A stretch of DNA of 64,000 bases from Tranquillimonas rosea (GTDB lineage: Bacteria; Pseudomonadota; Alphaproteobacteria; Rhodobacterales; Rhodobacteraceae): positions 62,001 to 126,000 of the forward strand of contig NZ_FOGU01000009.1 in assembly GCF_900111315.1 (NCBI RefSeq), read 5' to 3'. Made by a program: the position numbers and the translations under genes. The notes under the pieces were generated by a model. That model had not been told where the DNA came from, did not search any database, and was given only the letters and a program-made list of their open reading frames with translations. Of this stretch, positions 11,975 to 19,781 are shown in pieces (the stretch's first letter is position 1; each line of letters starts with the position of its first letter).

Positions 11975-12264
11975 GCAAGCGCGTCCATCTTCTTGGCGAG
12001 CTTCACGTCCAGCGGCGACAGGCCGCCGACGTCATGCGTCGACAACGTCACCTTCACGGTCTTGAAGACGTTGAACCATTCGGGATGGTGATCGAGCTTT
12101 TCGGCATGGAGCGCGCAGCGCGACATGAAACCGAACGCCTCGACGAAGTTCTTGAACTCGAAGGTCTTGGCGATCGCGTCACGATCCTCGACCATCGACC
12201 ATCCATTCGAGAGCAGCTCCTTCAGCTCTCCGTCGCGCTCTGCGTCGCTGAGTTTCTCGGTCAT
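11971..12264 (-). CDS. phhB: 4a-hydroxytetrahydrobiopterin dehydratase
   Basis: A 97-residue pterin-4a-carbinolamine dehydratase. The family motif HAEKLDHHPEWFNVFKTVKVTLSTHD occupies residues 53-78 and carries the active-site histidines. It recycles the pterin cofactor of aromatic amino acid hydroxylases; no such hydroxylase is in the window, and in many bacteria the enzyme works on molybdopterin or has an unclear role. It overlaps both neighbours by four bases (ATGA) in the RidA-GDPD-FemAB-PhhB-MscS operon. Confidence 0.92.
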   Translation of the reverse strand: MTEKLSDAERDGELKELLSNGWSMVEDRDAIAKTFEFKNFVEAFGFMSRCALHAEKLDHHPEWFNVFKTVKVTLSTHDVGGLSPLDVKLAKKMDALA

Positions 12265-13445
12265 TCGTCCTCCGATCTGGTCTTCTTGAACGGGCCATAG
12301 CTGGTGAGGATCTCGATATCCTCGTCAACGGCGGCCCGCTCGGCGGTGAGAAATTGCTGAACCGCCTGGGCAAAGCCCTCGTCCGCGATCCAGTGCAGCG
12401 AATGTGTCGTCACGGGTAAATACCCGCGCGCGAGCTTGTGTTCCCCCTGCGCTCCGGCCTCGACGCGGCTCTGCCCGTGGGCGATGGCGAAATCGATGGC
12501 CTGATAATAGCACAGCTCGAAATGCAGGCAGGGATGGTCCTCGACGCAGCCCCAGTAGCGGCCATACAGCACGTCGCGCCCGATGAAGTTCAGCGCCCCC
12601 GCGATCGGCCGTCCATCGTCCATTGCGAGCGCCAGAAGGATGTCGTCGCGCATCGTTTCGTGGGCGATGTCGAAGAAATCCCGCGTCAGGTAGGGCGTGC
12701 CCCACTTGCGGGCGCCGGTATCCTGGTAGAACCGCCAGAACGCGTCCCAGTGAGCGGGCGTCAGATCGTCTCCTGTCAGTTGAACGATGTCGCCGCCGAA
12801 TTCTTGCGCGGTGCGGCGTTCCTTGCGGATGTTCTTTCGCTTGCGCGACGACAGGTCGCCGAGGAACGCGTCGAAATCGGCATAGCCGCGATTGTACCAG
12901 TGATACTGCTGCGTGTAGCGGCGCAGCAGGCCCATGCGCTCGCCCATCCCGGCTTCGTGCTCGGTGCAGAAGGTGATGTGCAGGCTGCTCAGCCGGTTGT
13001 CCGCGGCGACCTGGACCGCGCCCTGGACCAGCGCCGCGGCGCCCGTTTCCTCCCATCCGGGCCGCGTCAGGAAACGGCGGCCCGTGGCGGGCGTGAACGG
13101 CACGGCCATCTGCAGTTTCGGATAATAGCGCCCGCCGGCCCGCTCGTAGGCATGCGCCCAGGCGAAGTCGAAGATGTACTCGCCCTGGCTGTGACCCTTG
13201 GCATAGAGCGGCGCGCAGGCGATCACCTGACCGTCCGCCCGCGCGACGAGATAGCGGGGCTGCCAGCCCGTGCCGGTCCCGACCGAGCCGCTGTCTTCCA
13301 GCGCCTTGAGGAAGCGGTGGGTCGTGAACGGATCCTCGGGCCGGCCGCCATCCGCCGCCTCGGGACACGCGCAGGCGTCCCAGTCCGCCGCCGCGACATC
13401 GCCCAGCGAGGCGAGCGCCTCGATTTCCACCTGTGTCTCGGTCAT
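12261..13445 (-). CDS. FemAB/GNAT-like peptidoglycan-recognition family protein (DUF482)
   Basis: A 394-residue protein of the COG3146 group, described as predicted N-acyltransferases. Landmarks are DFAWAHAYERAGGRYYPKLQMAVPFTPATGRRFL in the first half, SSRKRKNIRKERRTAQEFG near 190, and LHFELCYYQAIDFAIAHGQSRVEAGAQGEHKLARGY near the C-terminus. The fold is a double GNAT domain like FemX. The start MTETQVEIEAL (13445) is preferred over an upstream ATG at 13478. Substrate not known. It overlaps phhB by four bases. Confidence 0.85.
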   Translation of the reverse strand: MTETQVEIEALASLGDVAAADWDACACPEAADGGRPEDPFTTHRFLKALEDSGSVGTGTGWQPRYLVARADGQVIACAPLYAKGHSQGEYIFDFAWAHAYERAGGRYYPKLQMAVPFTPATGRRFLTRPGWEETGAAALVQGAVQVAADNRLSSLHITFCTEHEAGMGERMGLLRRYTQQYHWYNRGYADFDAFLGDLSSRKRKNIRKERRTAQEFGGDIVQLTGDDLTPAHWDAFWRFYQDTGARKWGTPYLTRDFFDIAHETMRDDILLALAMDDGRPIAGALNFIGRDVLYGRYWGCVEDHPCLHFELCYYQAIDFAIAHGQSRVEAGAQGEHKLARGYLPVTTHSLHWIADEGFAQAVQQFLTAERAAVDEDIEILTSYGPFKKTRSEDE

Positions 13446-13497
13446 TGCAGACTGCCTTGCGGGATCACGCCGCGACATGGCCCTGCACGGTCCGCCG

Positions 13498-14256
13498 TCA
13501 AGACGTGGAAAACGATGGTAGATAGCCCTCGAAGGTCACGTTGTCGGCGACCTGCCGGGCCACGGCCTCTTCCTCGACCGACCGGATCGTCCAGCAGAGC
13601 AGCCCCGCGCCCTGCCGCCTCAGCTCGGGCAGGCGGGGATTCGACAGGTCGCGGTGCTCGTGGCTGATGAACGACGCGCCGACGCGGTCGTAATCGGGGA
13701 TGGTGGCCAGCTGTGCGCGGCGCTCGGAGTCCAGCGGCCAGTCGCCCGCCGCGAAGCTGCAGGTCGTCAGCCCACGTGGCACATCCGGCAGCAACCGGGC
13801 CATCGCCGCGATGGCGTGCGGGTTGAAGGACATCACCGCCAGGGGCCCGTCGTACCCCGCTACGGTCTCGGCCACCGCGCGCTCCAGCGCGCCGACGTCG
13901 GGGCCGAGGGCGCCATCCTGGTCCTTCACCTCGATCAGCAGTGGGACGCGGCCCGCGACGAGGTCCAGGAGGTCGGCCAGCATCGGGATTGTCTCGTCAC
14001 TGCCCTTCAGCGGGATGCGCGTCAGCGCGGCCGCGTCGCGCTGACGGATCGCGCCGGTCTCGGGCGTCAGGCGGTCGAGCGTGTCGTCGTGAAAGACCAT
14101 CGCGGAACCATCCCGGCTGAGCTGTACGTCAATCTCGATGCCATAGCCGTGATCGACCGCGGCGGCGACGGCCGCGCGGCTGTTCTCGGGCCGCCCCGGC
14201 CCATGCAGGGCGCGGTGCGCGATGGGCCGGGTCAGGAACGCGGGCGCGAGGATCAT
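13498..14256 (-). CDS. ugpQ: Glycerophosphodiester phosphodiesterase
   Basis: A 252-residue GDPD TIM-barrel enzyme: IAHRALHGPGRPENSRAA (catalytic His and Glu-Asn), GIEIDVQLSRDGSAMVFHDDTLDRLT (metal-binding Glu/Asp and second His), and LLIEVKDQ. It hydrolyses glycerophosphodiesters from phospholipid breakdown to glycerol-3-phosphate and an alcohol. There is no signal peptide, so it is cytosolic like UgpQ. Its ATG overlaps the RidA stop (ATGA, 14253-14256). Confidence 0.9.
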   Translation of the reverse strand: MILAPAFLTRPIAHRALHGPGRPENSRAAVAAAVDHGYGIEIDVQLSRDGSAMVFHDDTLDRLTPETGAIRQRDAAALTRIPLKGSDETIPMLADLLDLVAGRVPLLIEVKDQDGALGPDVGALERAVAETVAGYDGPLAVMSFNPHAIAAMARLLPDVPRGLTTCSFAAGDWPLDSERRAQLATIPDYDRVGASFISHEHRDLSNPRLPELRRQGAGLLCWTIRSVEEEAVARQVADNVTFEGYLPSFSTS

Positions 14257-14717
14257 TTGATCTGGAAGATGCCCTCGATCTCGACCGCCACACCCATCGG
14301 CAGGGCAGCGACGCCGACGGCCGACCTGGCATGCCGCCCGGTCTCGCCCAGGGCCTCGCCCATGAAGTCGGAGGCGCCGTTGATCACCTTGGGCTGGTCC
14401 GTAAAGTCCGGCGTCGAATTGACGAACCCGGTCAGCTTGACCACCCGCACCAGCCTGTCGAGGTCGCCGCCGCAGGCCGCGCGGACCTGGGCGAGAAGGC
14501 TCATCGCGCAGGCGCGGGCGGCGTCTGCCCCGGCGGCGACGTCCATGTCCTGCCCCAGCTTGCCGAGGATCAGGCCGTCAGGCCCCTGGCTGACTTGGCC
14601 TGAGACGTGAACCATGTCGCCGACGATGGCGTAGGGCACGTAATTCGCGGCGGGGGCCGGCGCGTCGGGCAGGGTGATGCCAAGCTCGGCAAGGCGGGCG
14701 TCGATCGTTCCGGCCAT
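14253..14717 (-). CDS. RidA family protein
   Basis: A 154-residue member of the YjgF/YER057c/UK114 (RidA) superfamily, of the longer subgroup starting IDARLAELGITLPDAPAPAANYVPY. Landmarks are VHVSGQVSQGPDG, KLTGFVNSTPDFTDQPKVINGASD and GRHARSAVGVAALPMGVAVEIEGIF. True RidA enzymes deaminate reactive enamine/imine intermediates; this subgroup has Arg in HARSAVGV at the usual ligand-binding place, but its substrate is not established. First gene of the minus-strand operon running to mscS. Confidence 0.88.
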   Translation of the reverse strand: MAGTIDARLAELGITLPDAPAPAANYVPYAIVGDMVHVSGQVSQGPDGLILGKLGQDMDVAAGADAARACAMSLLAQVRAACGGDLDRLVRVVKLTGFVNSTPDFTDQPKVINGASDFMGEALGETGRHARSAVGVAALPMGVAVEIEGIFQIK

Positions 14718-14789
14718 CGGGTAGGTCCTTTCGCGGGTTGCGGTCGCGGCGACGCTATCGCAGCCGCCGCGCCGCGGAAAGGCGCCCGT

Positions 14790-16097
14790 TCAGGTTTCGC
14801 GGAAGGCCTTGGCGAAGTAGTCCGTGAAGGGCTTGACCAGATAGGCGAGGGGGGTCCGATCCTCGGTCCGGATGAAGGTCTCGACCGGCATGCCCGGAAT
14901 CAGCGTCGCGCCTTCCGGCAGCCGCTCGGTCTGGTCATCGCGCAGGATGATCTCGGCCCGGTAATAGGCCTCGCCCGAGTTCTCGTCGACGAAGGCGTCG
15001 GCCGAGACCTGCATGACGTCGCCGAACAGTTCGGGCGTCGTGCGCGCATCCAGCGCCGAGAAGCGCAGGGTCACTTCCTGCCCGACATAGACCTGGTCGA
15101 TGTGGATCGGCGGCACCTGCGCCGTGATCACCAGCGGGCGGTCCTGCGGCACGAGGTAGAGCACGGGTTCCGCCGCCTGGATCACCGAGCGCTCGGCGAA
15201 GATCTGCATGTCGTACACGATGCCGCTCACCGGCGCGGTGATCTCCATCCGGGCCAGTTGCTCCTTGAGCGACGAGCGCCGCTCGGACAGCTCGAACAGG
15301 CGGGCCTCGAGGTCACGCAGCGTGGTGATCGCCTCTTCGCGCTGGCTGGTGTCGAGCTTGAGGATCTCGATCTCGATTTCCGTCGCGCGCTCGCGCGCTT
15401 CGGCGGCCGAGGCGGTCAACTCGCCGACCTCGCCGCCCAGGCGCGCGGCCTCGCGGCGCAGGGAAAGGACGCGGCTGGATTGAGCCAGCCCCCGGTCCAG
15501 CAGCGATTGCTGGTCGGACAACTCGGCGTCGATGAGGTCCAGTTGGTCCTCCAGCGACTCCTGCTGCGACTCGATCCCGTTGATCTGGCTGACGATCTGC
15601 TGCCGTCGCTGGCCCAGCTGTTCGATCTCGCGCTCGCGCGAGGCCTGCCGCGCCTCGAACAGGCGGGTCTGGCCCTCGATGAGTTCGGCGATCGAGGGGA
15701 CGTTCTCGGCGGCTTCCGCGAGGCGGGGATCGAACTCGATCTCGTCGGCGCCCTCGCGCTCGGCCTCGAGGCGGCCGGCGCGGGCCAGGACCTCGAAGAA
15801 CTGATTCTCGACCGTCGAGAGCTCGGAGCGCAGCAGCGTCGGATCGAGACGGATCAGGACCTCGCCGGCCTCGACCTCGTCCCCCTCGTCCACGAGGATC
15901 TCGTCCACCACGCCGCCATCGGGGTGCTGGACGATCTGCCGGTTCCGCTCGACGACGATCTGCCCCGGCGCGATCACCGCGCCCGAGATCTGGGACGTGG
16001 CCGCCCAGGTTCCGAAACCACCCACGAGCACGACCAGTGCGAGCAGGCCGAACACCGTGTAACGCATGGCCGACCAGGTGCGGGTTCCTTCTGTCAT
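14790..16097 (-). CDS. Type I secretion periplasmic adaptor, HlyD family
   Basis: A 435-residue membrane-fusion protein. There is one N-terminal membrane segment (about 12-32), a lipoyl/barrel half starting GAVIAPGQIVVERNRQIVQHPDGGVVDEILVDEGDEVEAGEVLIRLD, a long coiled coil (about 95-285, heptads of E/Q/R/L), and the returning lipoyl half MEITAPVSGIVYDMQIF with the beta-barrel region ending LIPGMPVETFIRTEDRTPLAYLVKPF. It bridges the inner-membrane ABC exporter to a TolC-like outer-membrane channel. It overlaps the ABC gene by four bases. No TolC homologue or secreted substrate is in the window. Confidence 0.92.
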   Translation of the reverse strand: MTEGTRTWSAMRYTVFGLLALVVLVGGFGTWAATSQISGAVIAPGQIVVERNRQIVQHPDGGVVDEILVDEGDEVEAGEVLIRLDPTLLRSELSTVENQFFEVLARAGRLEAEREGADEIEFDPRLAEAAENVPSIAELIEGQTRLFEARQASREREIEQLGQRRQQIVSQINGIESQQESLEDQLDLIDAELSDQQSLLDRGLAQSSRVLSLRREAARLGGEVGELTASAAEARERATEIEIEILKLDTSQREEAITTLRDLEARLFELSERRSSLKEQLARMEITAPVSGIVYDMQIFAERSVIQAAEPVLYLVPQDRPLVITAQVPPIHIDQVYVGQEVTLRFSALDARTTPELFGDVMQVSADAFVDENSGEAYYRAEIILRDDQTERLPEGATLIPGMPVETFIRTEDRTPLAYLVKPFTDYFAKAFRET

Positions 16098-17827
16098 GTA
16101 ACGCCTCCGCCGCCGACCTTGCCGGCGATATCGTTGTGGTTCGACACCATCTGGCGCAGCACCTCGTCACGCGGCCCGAATGCCCGGCGCATCCCGCCCT
16201 CGAGCATCAGGAGCTTCTCGCATTCGCGAATCGCGGCGGGCCGGTGCGCCATGATGAGCGCCGACTTGCCCTCTTCCTTCATCGCGCGGATCGCCTTGTT
16301 CAGCGCCTCGGACCCCTCGTTGTCGAGGTTCGAGTTCGGCTCGTCGAGGACGAGCAGAACGGGGTCGCCGTACATGGCGCGCGCCAGACCGATCCGCTGG
16401 ATCTGTCCGCCTGACAGGCGGCCGCCGGCGGCGGTGACGCGCGTGTCGTAGCCGTCGGGCAGCTTCAGGATCATCTCGTGGGCGTCGGCCGTCTTCGCCG
16501 CCTCGACGACCTTTTCGGCGTCCGGCTCCAGCGCCAGCCGTGCGATGTTCTCGGCGATCGTGCCGTCGAAGAGTTGCACGCGCTGGGGCAGGTAGCCGAT
16601 GTGCTGACCCAGCACGTCCGGTTCGTACTGATCCAGCGCCGCGCCATCGAGCCGGATCTTGCCGCCCGCCGGCCGCCATACGCCGGTCAGCGCACGGGCC
16701 AGCGTCGACTTGCCCGCGCCCGAGGGGCCGATCACGCCGAGCGCCTCGCCCGGCGCGACCTCGAATGAGATCATCCGCAGCGCTGCCTGCTGCTCGCCCG
16801 GGGGGATCACCGTCGCCTGGATCACGTCGAGCTGCGCGCGGGGCCGGGGCAGGGGGGTGCGCGGCGGCTCTTCCCCGACGGCCGACAGAAGCTGCGCGAG
16901 GTTCTTCCACCCCTCCTGCGCCCGCTGGACGAGCGGCCATTGTCCCAGCGCCATGTCGATCGGCGCCAGTGCCCGGCCCAGCAGGATCGACGCGGCGATC
17001 ATCGCGCCCGGCGTCAATTCGTTCTGCAGCACGAGATAGGCGCCGAGGCCCAGCATCGCCGACTGGAGGAACAGGCGGAACGTCTTGGTCAGAGACGTGA
17101 ATCCGCCGCCAAGGTCGCTCGACTTGATCGTCGCCTCCAGTGACCTGTCGCGCGCCTTCTGCCAGCGCGAGAAGCTGGCATCCTGCATCCCGAGCGAGCG
17201 CACCATCTCGGCCTCGACCCGGATCTGCTCGGCCATCCGCTCGGACTGCATGGTCGCGCCATTCGCGTCGAGCACGGGCTGCCGCGTCGTCATCTGGTTC
17301 AGCAGGGCAAAGACGATGAGGATGCTGCCGCCGATCAGGGCCAGCCCGCCGAGCCAGGGATGGAAGATCGCGATCGCGGCCAGAAAAACGGGCGTCCAGG
17401 GTATGTCGAACAGGGCCGTCAAGACTGGCGAGGACAATAGGCGCTGCACCGCTTCGAGATCGCGCAGGTTGTTCTGCGTGGCGCCCCGATCCGGTTGCGT
17501 AGCAGCCTTGCGAACCATCGCCGAGAACACGCGCCGGTCCAGCCGCGTCTGAAACCGCGCCCCGACACGCGCAAGGATTCGGCCCCGCGTGAAATCGAGA
17601 ATCCCCATCATCAGGAACAGGAACGCCATCAGCACGAACAGCGCCAGAAGCGTCTCCTCGGAGCGGCTTCCCAGCACGCGATCGTAGACCTGCAGCATGA
17701 AGAGCGGGCCGGTCAGCATCAGCAGGTTCACGAAGACACTGAAAAGTCCGACGAAAAGGAACAGGTGTCGGCTTTCCGCGCGGACCTTCTTCAGTTCGCG
17801 GCTTCCCTTGGCGGTGTCGTTCTGCAT
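16094..17827 (-). CDS. Type I secretion ABC transporter, ATPase/permease
   Basis: A 577-residue PrtD/AprD-class exporter lacking an N-terminal peptidase domain. The membrane domain (about 15-300) starts HLFLFVGLFSVFVNLLMLTGPLFMLQVYDRVLGSRSEETLLAL, typical of protease/lipase/RTX exporters. The ATPase has Walker A GPSGAGKST, signature LSGGQIQRIGLARA, Walker B LLVLDEPNSNLD and H-loop MAHRP. It drives one-step export through the adaptor encoded next to it. Start MQNDTAKGSRELKK (17827) is preferred over an upstream in-frame ATG. A divergent 166-base region separates it from mlaA. Confidence 0.92.
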   Translation of the reverse strand: MQNDTAKGSRELKKVRAESRHLFLFVGLFSVFVNLLMLTGPLFMLQVYDRVLGSRSEETLLALFVLMAFLFLMMGILDFTRGRILARVGARFQTRLDRRVFSAMVRKAATQPDRGATQNNLRDLEAVQRLLSSPVLTALFDIPWTPVFLAAIAIFHPWLGGLALIGGSILIVFALLNQMTTRQPVLDANGATMQSERMAEQIRVEAEMVRSLGMQDASFSRWQKARDRSLEATIKSSDLGGGFTSLTKTFRLFLQSAMLGLGAYLVLQNELTPGAMIAASILLGRALAPIDMALGQWPLVQRAQEGWKNLAQLLSAVGEEPPRTPLPRPRAQLDVIQATVIPPGEQQAALRMISFEVAPGEALGVIGPSGAGKSTLARALTGVWRPAGGKIRLDGAALDQYEPDVLGQHIGYLPQRVQLFDGTIAENIARLALEPDAEKVVEAAKTADAHEMILKLPDGYDTRVTAAGGRLSGGQIQRIGLARAMYGDPVLLVLDEPNSNLDNEGSEALNKAIRAMKEEGKSALIMAHRPAAIRECEKLLMLEGGMRRAFGPRDEVLRQMVSNHNDIAGKVGGGGVT

Positions 17828-17993
17828 CTTTCGTTTCGGCCTTTCTCTGGCGCATCGCGGCGCCGCGGAGCGGTTGCGGTGACGGGACCGCATCCCTATC
17901 GTGCGCTAGCATACCTGCGCTCGGATGGCGCGTCAGTATATGTTCTCGTGTGTGCCCGCAAAGCTGTGGGAAACGAAGGAAAGAATATCGGCC

Positions 17994-18737
17994 ATGATGC
18001 GCCTGCCGCTGCGTCCGCTTGTCACCATGGCGCTCTTGTCGCTGACCGTCTCTGCCTGCGCCCCCGCGCCGCAAGGCGACGCCGTGAACGATCCCTACGA
18101 GGAGAAGAACCGGCAGACCTTCCAGGCCAACACCCGGTTCGACAGCCTGGTCGGCGGCGGACCCGACGGCGATGGTCCCGATGTGCCCGAGCCGGTGCTG
18201 ATCGCGATGTCGAACGCCGGCACGAACCTGGACGCTCCGGTCGCCGCGCTCAACCACCTGCTCCAGGGACGGGTCGAGGACGCCGCGCACATGAGCTGGC
18301 GGTTCGCCATCAACTCCACGATCGGTCTGGCCGGGCTTCTCGACCCCGCGCGCGAGCTGGGGCTCGAAGAGCGCGACAACGATTTCGGCCGTACGCTGCA
18401 CACCTGGGGGGCGCCGCAGGGCGCCTATGTCGTGCTGCCCGTGCTTGGCCCCTCGACCGAGCGTGACACCGCCGGGATGGTCGTCGACACGGTCATCAAC
18501 CCGCTGGGGGCGGTTCTGCCGCGACGCGAGCGGCTGTATACGTTCGGTGTCAAGGTCGCCGCCGAGGGGGCCGAGCGTCTGCGCTTTGGCGACACCTACG
18601 ATTCCGTGCTCTACGACAGCGCCGATCCCTATGCACAGGCCCGCTCCGCCTACCTGCAGAACCGCGCGTTCGAGCTTGGTGCATCGCCGGTCGAGGATGC
18701 GTATATTGACCCCTACGAAGATCTTTACGGAGAGTGA
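17994..18737 (+). CDS. mlaA: MlaA/VacJ family outer-membrane lipoprotein
   Basis: A 247-residue lipoprotein. The N-terminal signal ends at the lipobox LTVSAC (Cys 22). The mature part carries NDPYEEKNRQTFQANTRFD, corresponding to the VacJ motif DPxExxNRxxF, and GLEERDNDFGRTLHTWGAPQGAYVVLPVLGPSTERDTAG. MlaA removes surface-exposed phospholipids from the outer membrane and hands them to MlaC. The next gene is mlaC, four bases on. Start is one of two tandem ATGs at 17994/17997. Mla ABC components (MlaFEDB) are not nearby. Confidence 0.92.
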   Translation: MMRLPLRPLVTMALLSLTVSACAPAPQGDAVNDPYEEKNRQTFQANTRFDSLVGGGPDGDGPDVPEPVLIAMSNAGTNLDAPVAALNHLLQGRVEDAAHMSWRFAINSTIGLAGLLDPARELGLEERDNDFGRTLHTWGAPQGAYVVLPVLGPSTERDTAGMVVDTVINPLGAVLPRRERLYTFGVKVAAEGAERLRFGDTYDSVLYDSADPYAQARSAYLQNRAFELGASPVEDAYIDPYEDLYGE

Positions 18738-18741
18738 GCCG

Positions 18742-19347
18742 ATGACCCGACCGCTGACGCGCCGCGCCTTCATCACCGGCCTGGCCGCCCTTGGACTGGC
18801 GCCCATGATCCCGGCGGCGGCCCGGGCCCTGAGCACGCAGCAGGCGGCGACGCTGGTCGGCAACCTCGTGAACGAGATCAACGGCGTCATCAATTCCGGC
18901 CGCTCCGAGTCGGCCATGTACGACCAGTTCGAGCGCATCTTCGTCCGCTACGCCGACGTGCCCACCATCGCACGCAGCACGCTGGGCCCGCCGGCGCGCA
19001 GCGCCTCGGCCGCGCAGATGAGCGCCTTCACCGAGGCGTTCCAGGGCTATATCGCTCGGAAATACGGCGCCCGTTTCCGCGAGTTCGTGGGCGGCAAGAT
19101 CACCGTGCAGTCGGCACGCCCGGTCAAGAGCTTCTACGAGGTGCGCTCGTCCGCGGACCTGCGGGGCGAGGCGCCGTTCGACGTGACCTTCCTGGTCTCG
19201 GACCGGTCGGGCAGCCCCCGCTTCTTCGACATGCTGGTCGAGGGGGTGAGCCTGCTGAAATCCGAGCGGACCGAGATCGGCGCCATGCTGGACCGCAACC
19301 GCGGCGACATCGCGGCCCTGACCGCCGACCTGCGCCGGGCCGGCTGA
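18742..19347 (+). CDS. mlaC: MlaC/Ttg2D-type phospholipid-binding protein
   Basis: A 201-residue periplasmic protein with a twin-arginine-like signal (MTRPLTRRAFITGLAALGLAP, cleavage near AAARA-LS). The mature region has the toluene-tolerance family pattern: QFERIFVRYADVPTIARSTLG, FTEAFQGYIARKYGARFREF, and FFDMLVEGVSLLKSERTEIGAMLDRNRGDIAALTADL. It ferries phospholipid between MlaA at the outer membrane and the MlaFEDB importer. The Tat-type signal is typical of alphaproteobacterial MlaC. GAGAGTGAGCC precedes the ATG. Confidence 0.9.
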   Translation: MTRPLTRRAFITGLAALGLAPMIPAAARALSTQQAATLVGNLVNEINGVINSGRSESAMYDQFERIFVRYADVPTIARSTLGPPARSASAAQMSAFTEAFQGYIARKYGARFREFVGGKITVQSARPVKSFYEVRSSADLRGEAPFDVTFLVSDRSGSPRFFDMLVEGVSLLKSERTEIGAMLDRNRGDIAALTADLRRAG

Positions 19348-19760
19348 TGCGCAGGGCGGCGGCGATAGCGGTGACGGCGCTGGTCGCCCTACCGGCGGCG
19401 GCGCAGGAGTTGACCGATTTCGACGGACGCTACCGTCCCGGCCCGACCGAGGATTGCAACGGCGCGGCTGGAGAGGGCGAGGTCGTCACGGTCGAGGACA
19501 ACGTCTTTACCGGCGTCGAGGCCCGCTGCGACATGACGCGGCCCGTCAACGTGCGCGACATGGAGGCGGTGCTCTATGACATGCAGTGCGAAAGCGGCGA
19601 CGACAGCTGGACCGACCGGGCGATGCTGATGCGCGCGCCCGAGGGCGGGCTGATCATGGTCTGGGACGGCTATGCCTTCAAGTACGACGCCTGCGAAAGC
19701 GCCCCGGCGCAGGGCACCGTGACCCGCGCCGAGGATATCGGCATCATCGAGGAAGAGTGA
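19347..19760 (+). CDS. Small secreted protein of unknown function
   Basis: A 137-residue protein with a short signal peptide (MRRAAAIAVTALVALPAAAQE). The mature part is acidic and has four cysteines (C35, C56, C77, C108 by count) that could form two periplasmic disulfides, with FDGRYRPGPTEDCNGAAGEGEVV at its start. Its ATG overlaps the mlaC stop (TGATG), so it is translated with the Mla proteins. I do not recognise a named domain. A role with MlaA/MlaC is inference from position only. Confidence 0.75.
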   Translation: MRRAAAIAVTALVALPAAAQELTDFDGRYRPGPTEDCNGAAGEGEVVTVEDNVFTGVEARCDMTRPVNVRDMEAVLYDMQCESGDDSWTDRAMLMRAPEGGLIMVWDGYAFKYDACESAPAQGTVTRAEDIGIIEEE

Positions 19761-19781
19761 CGACGGCCCCTTGGCCTGCCG

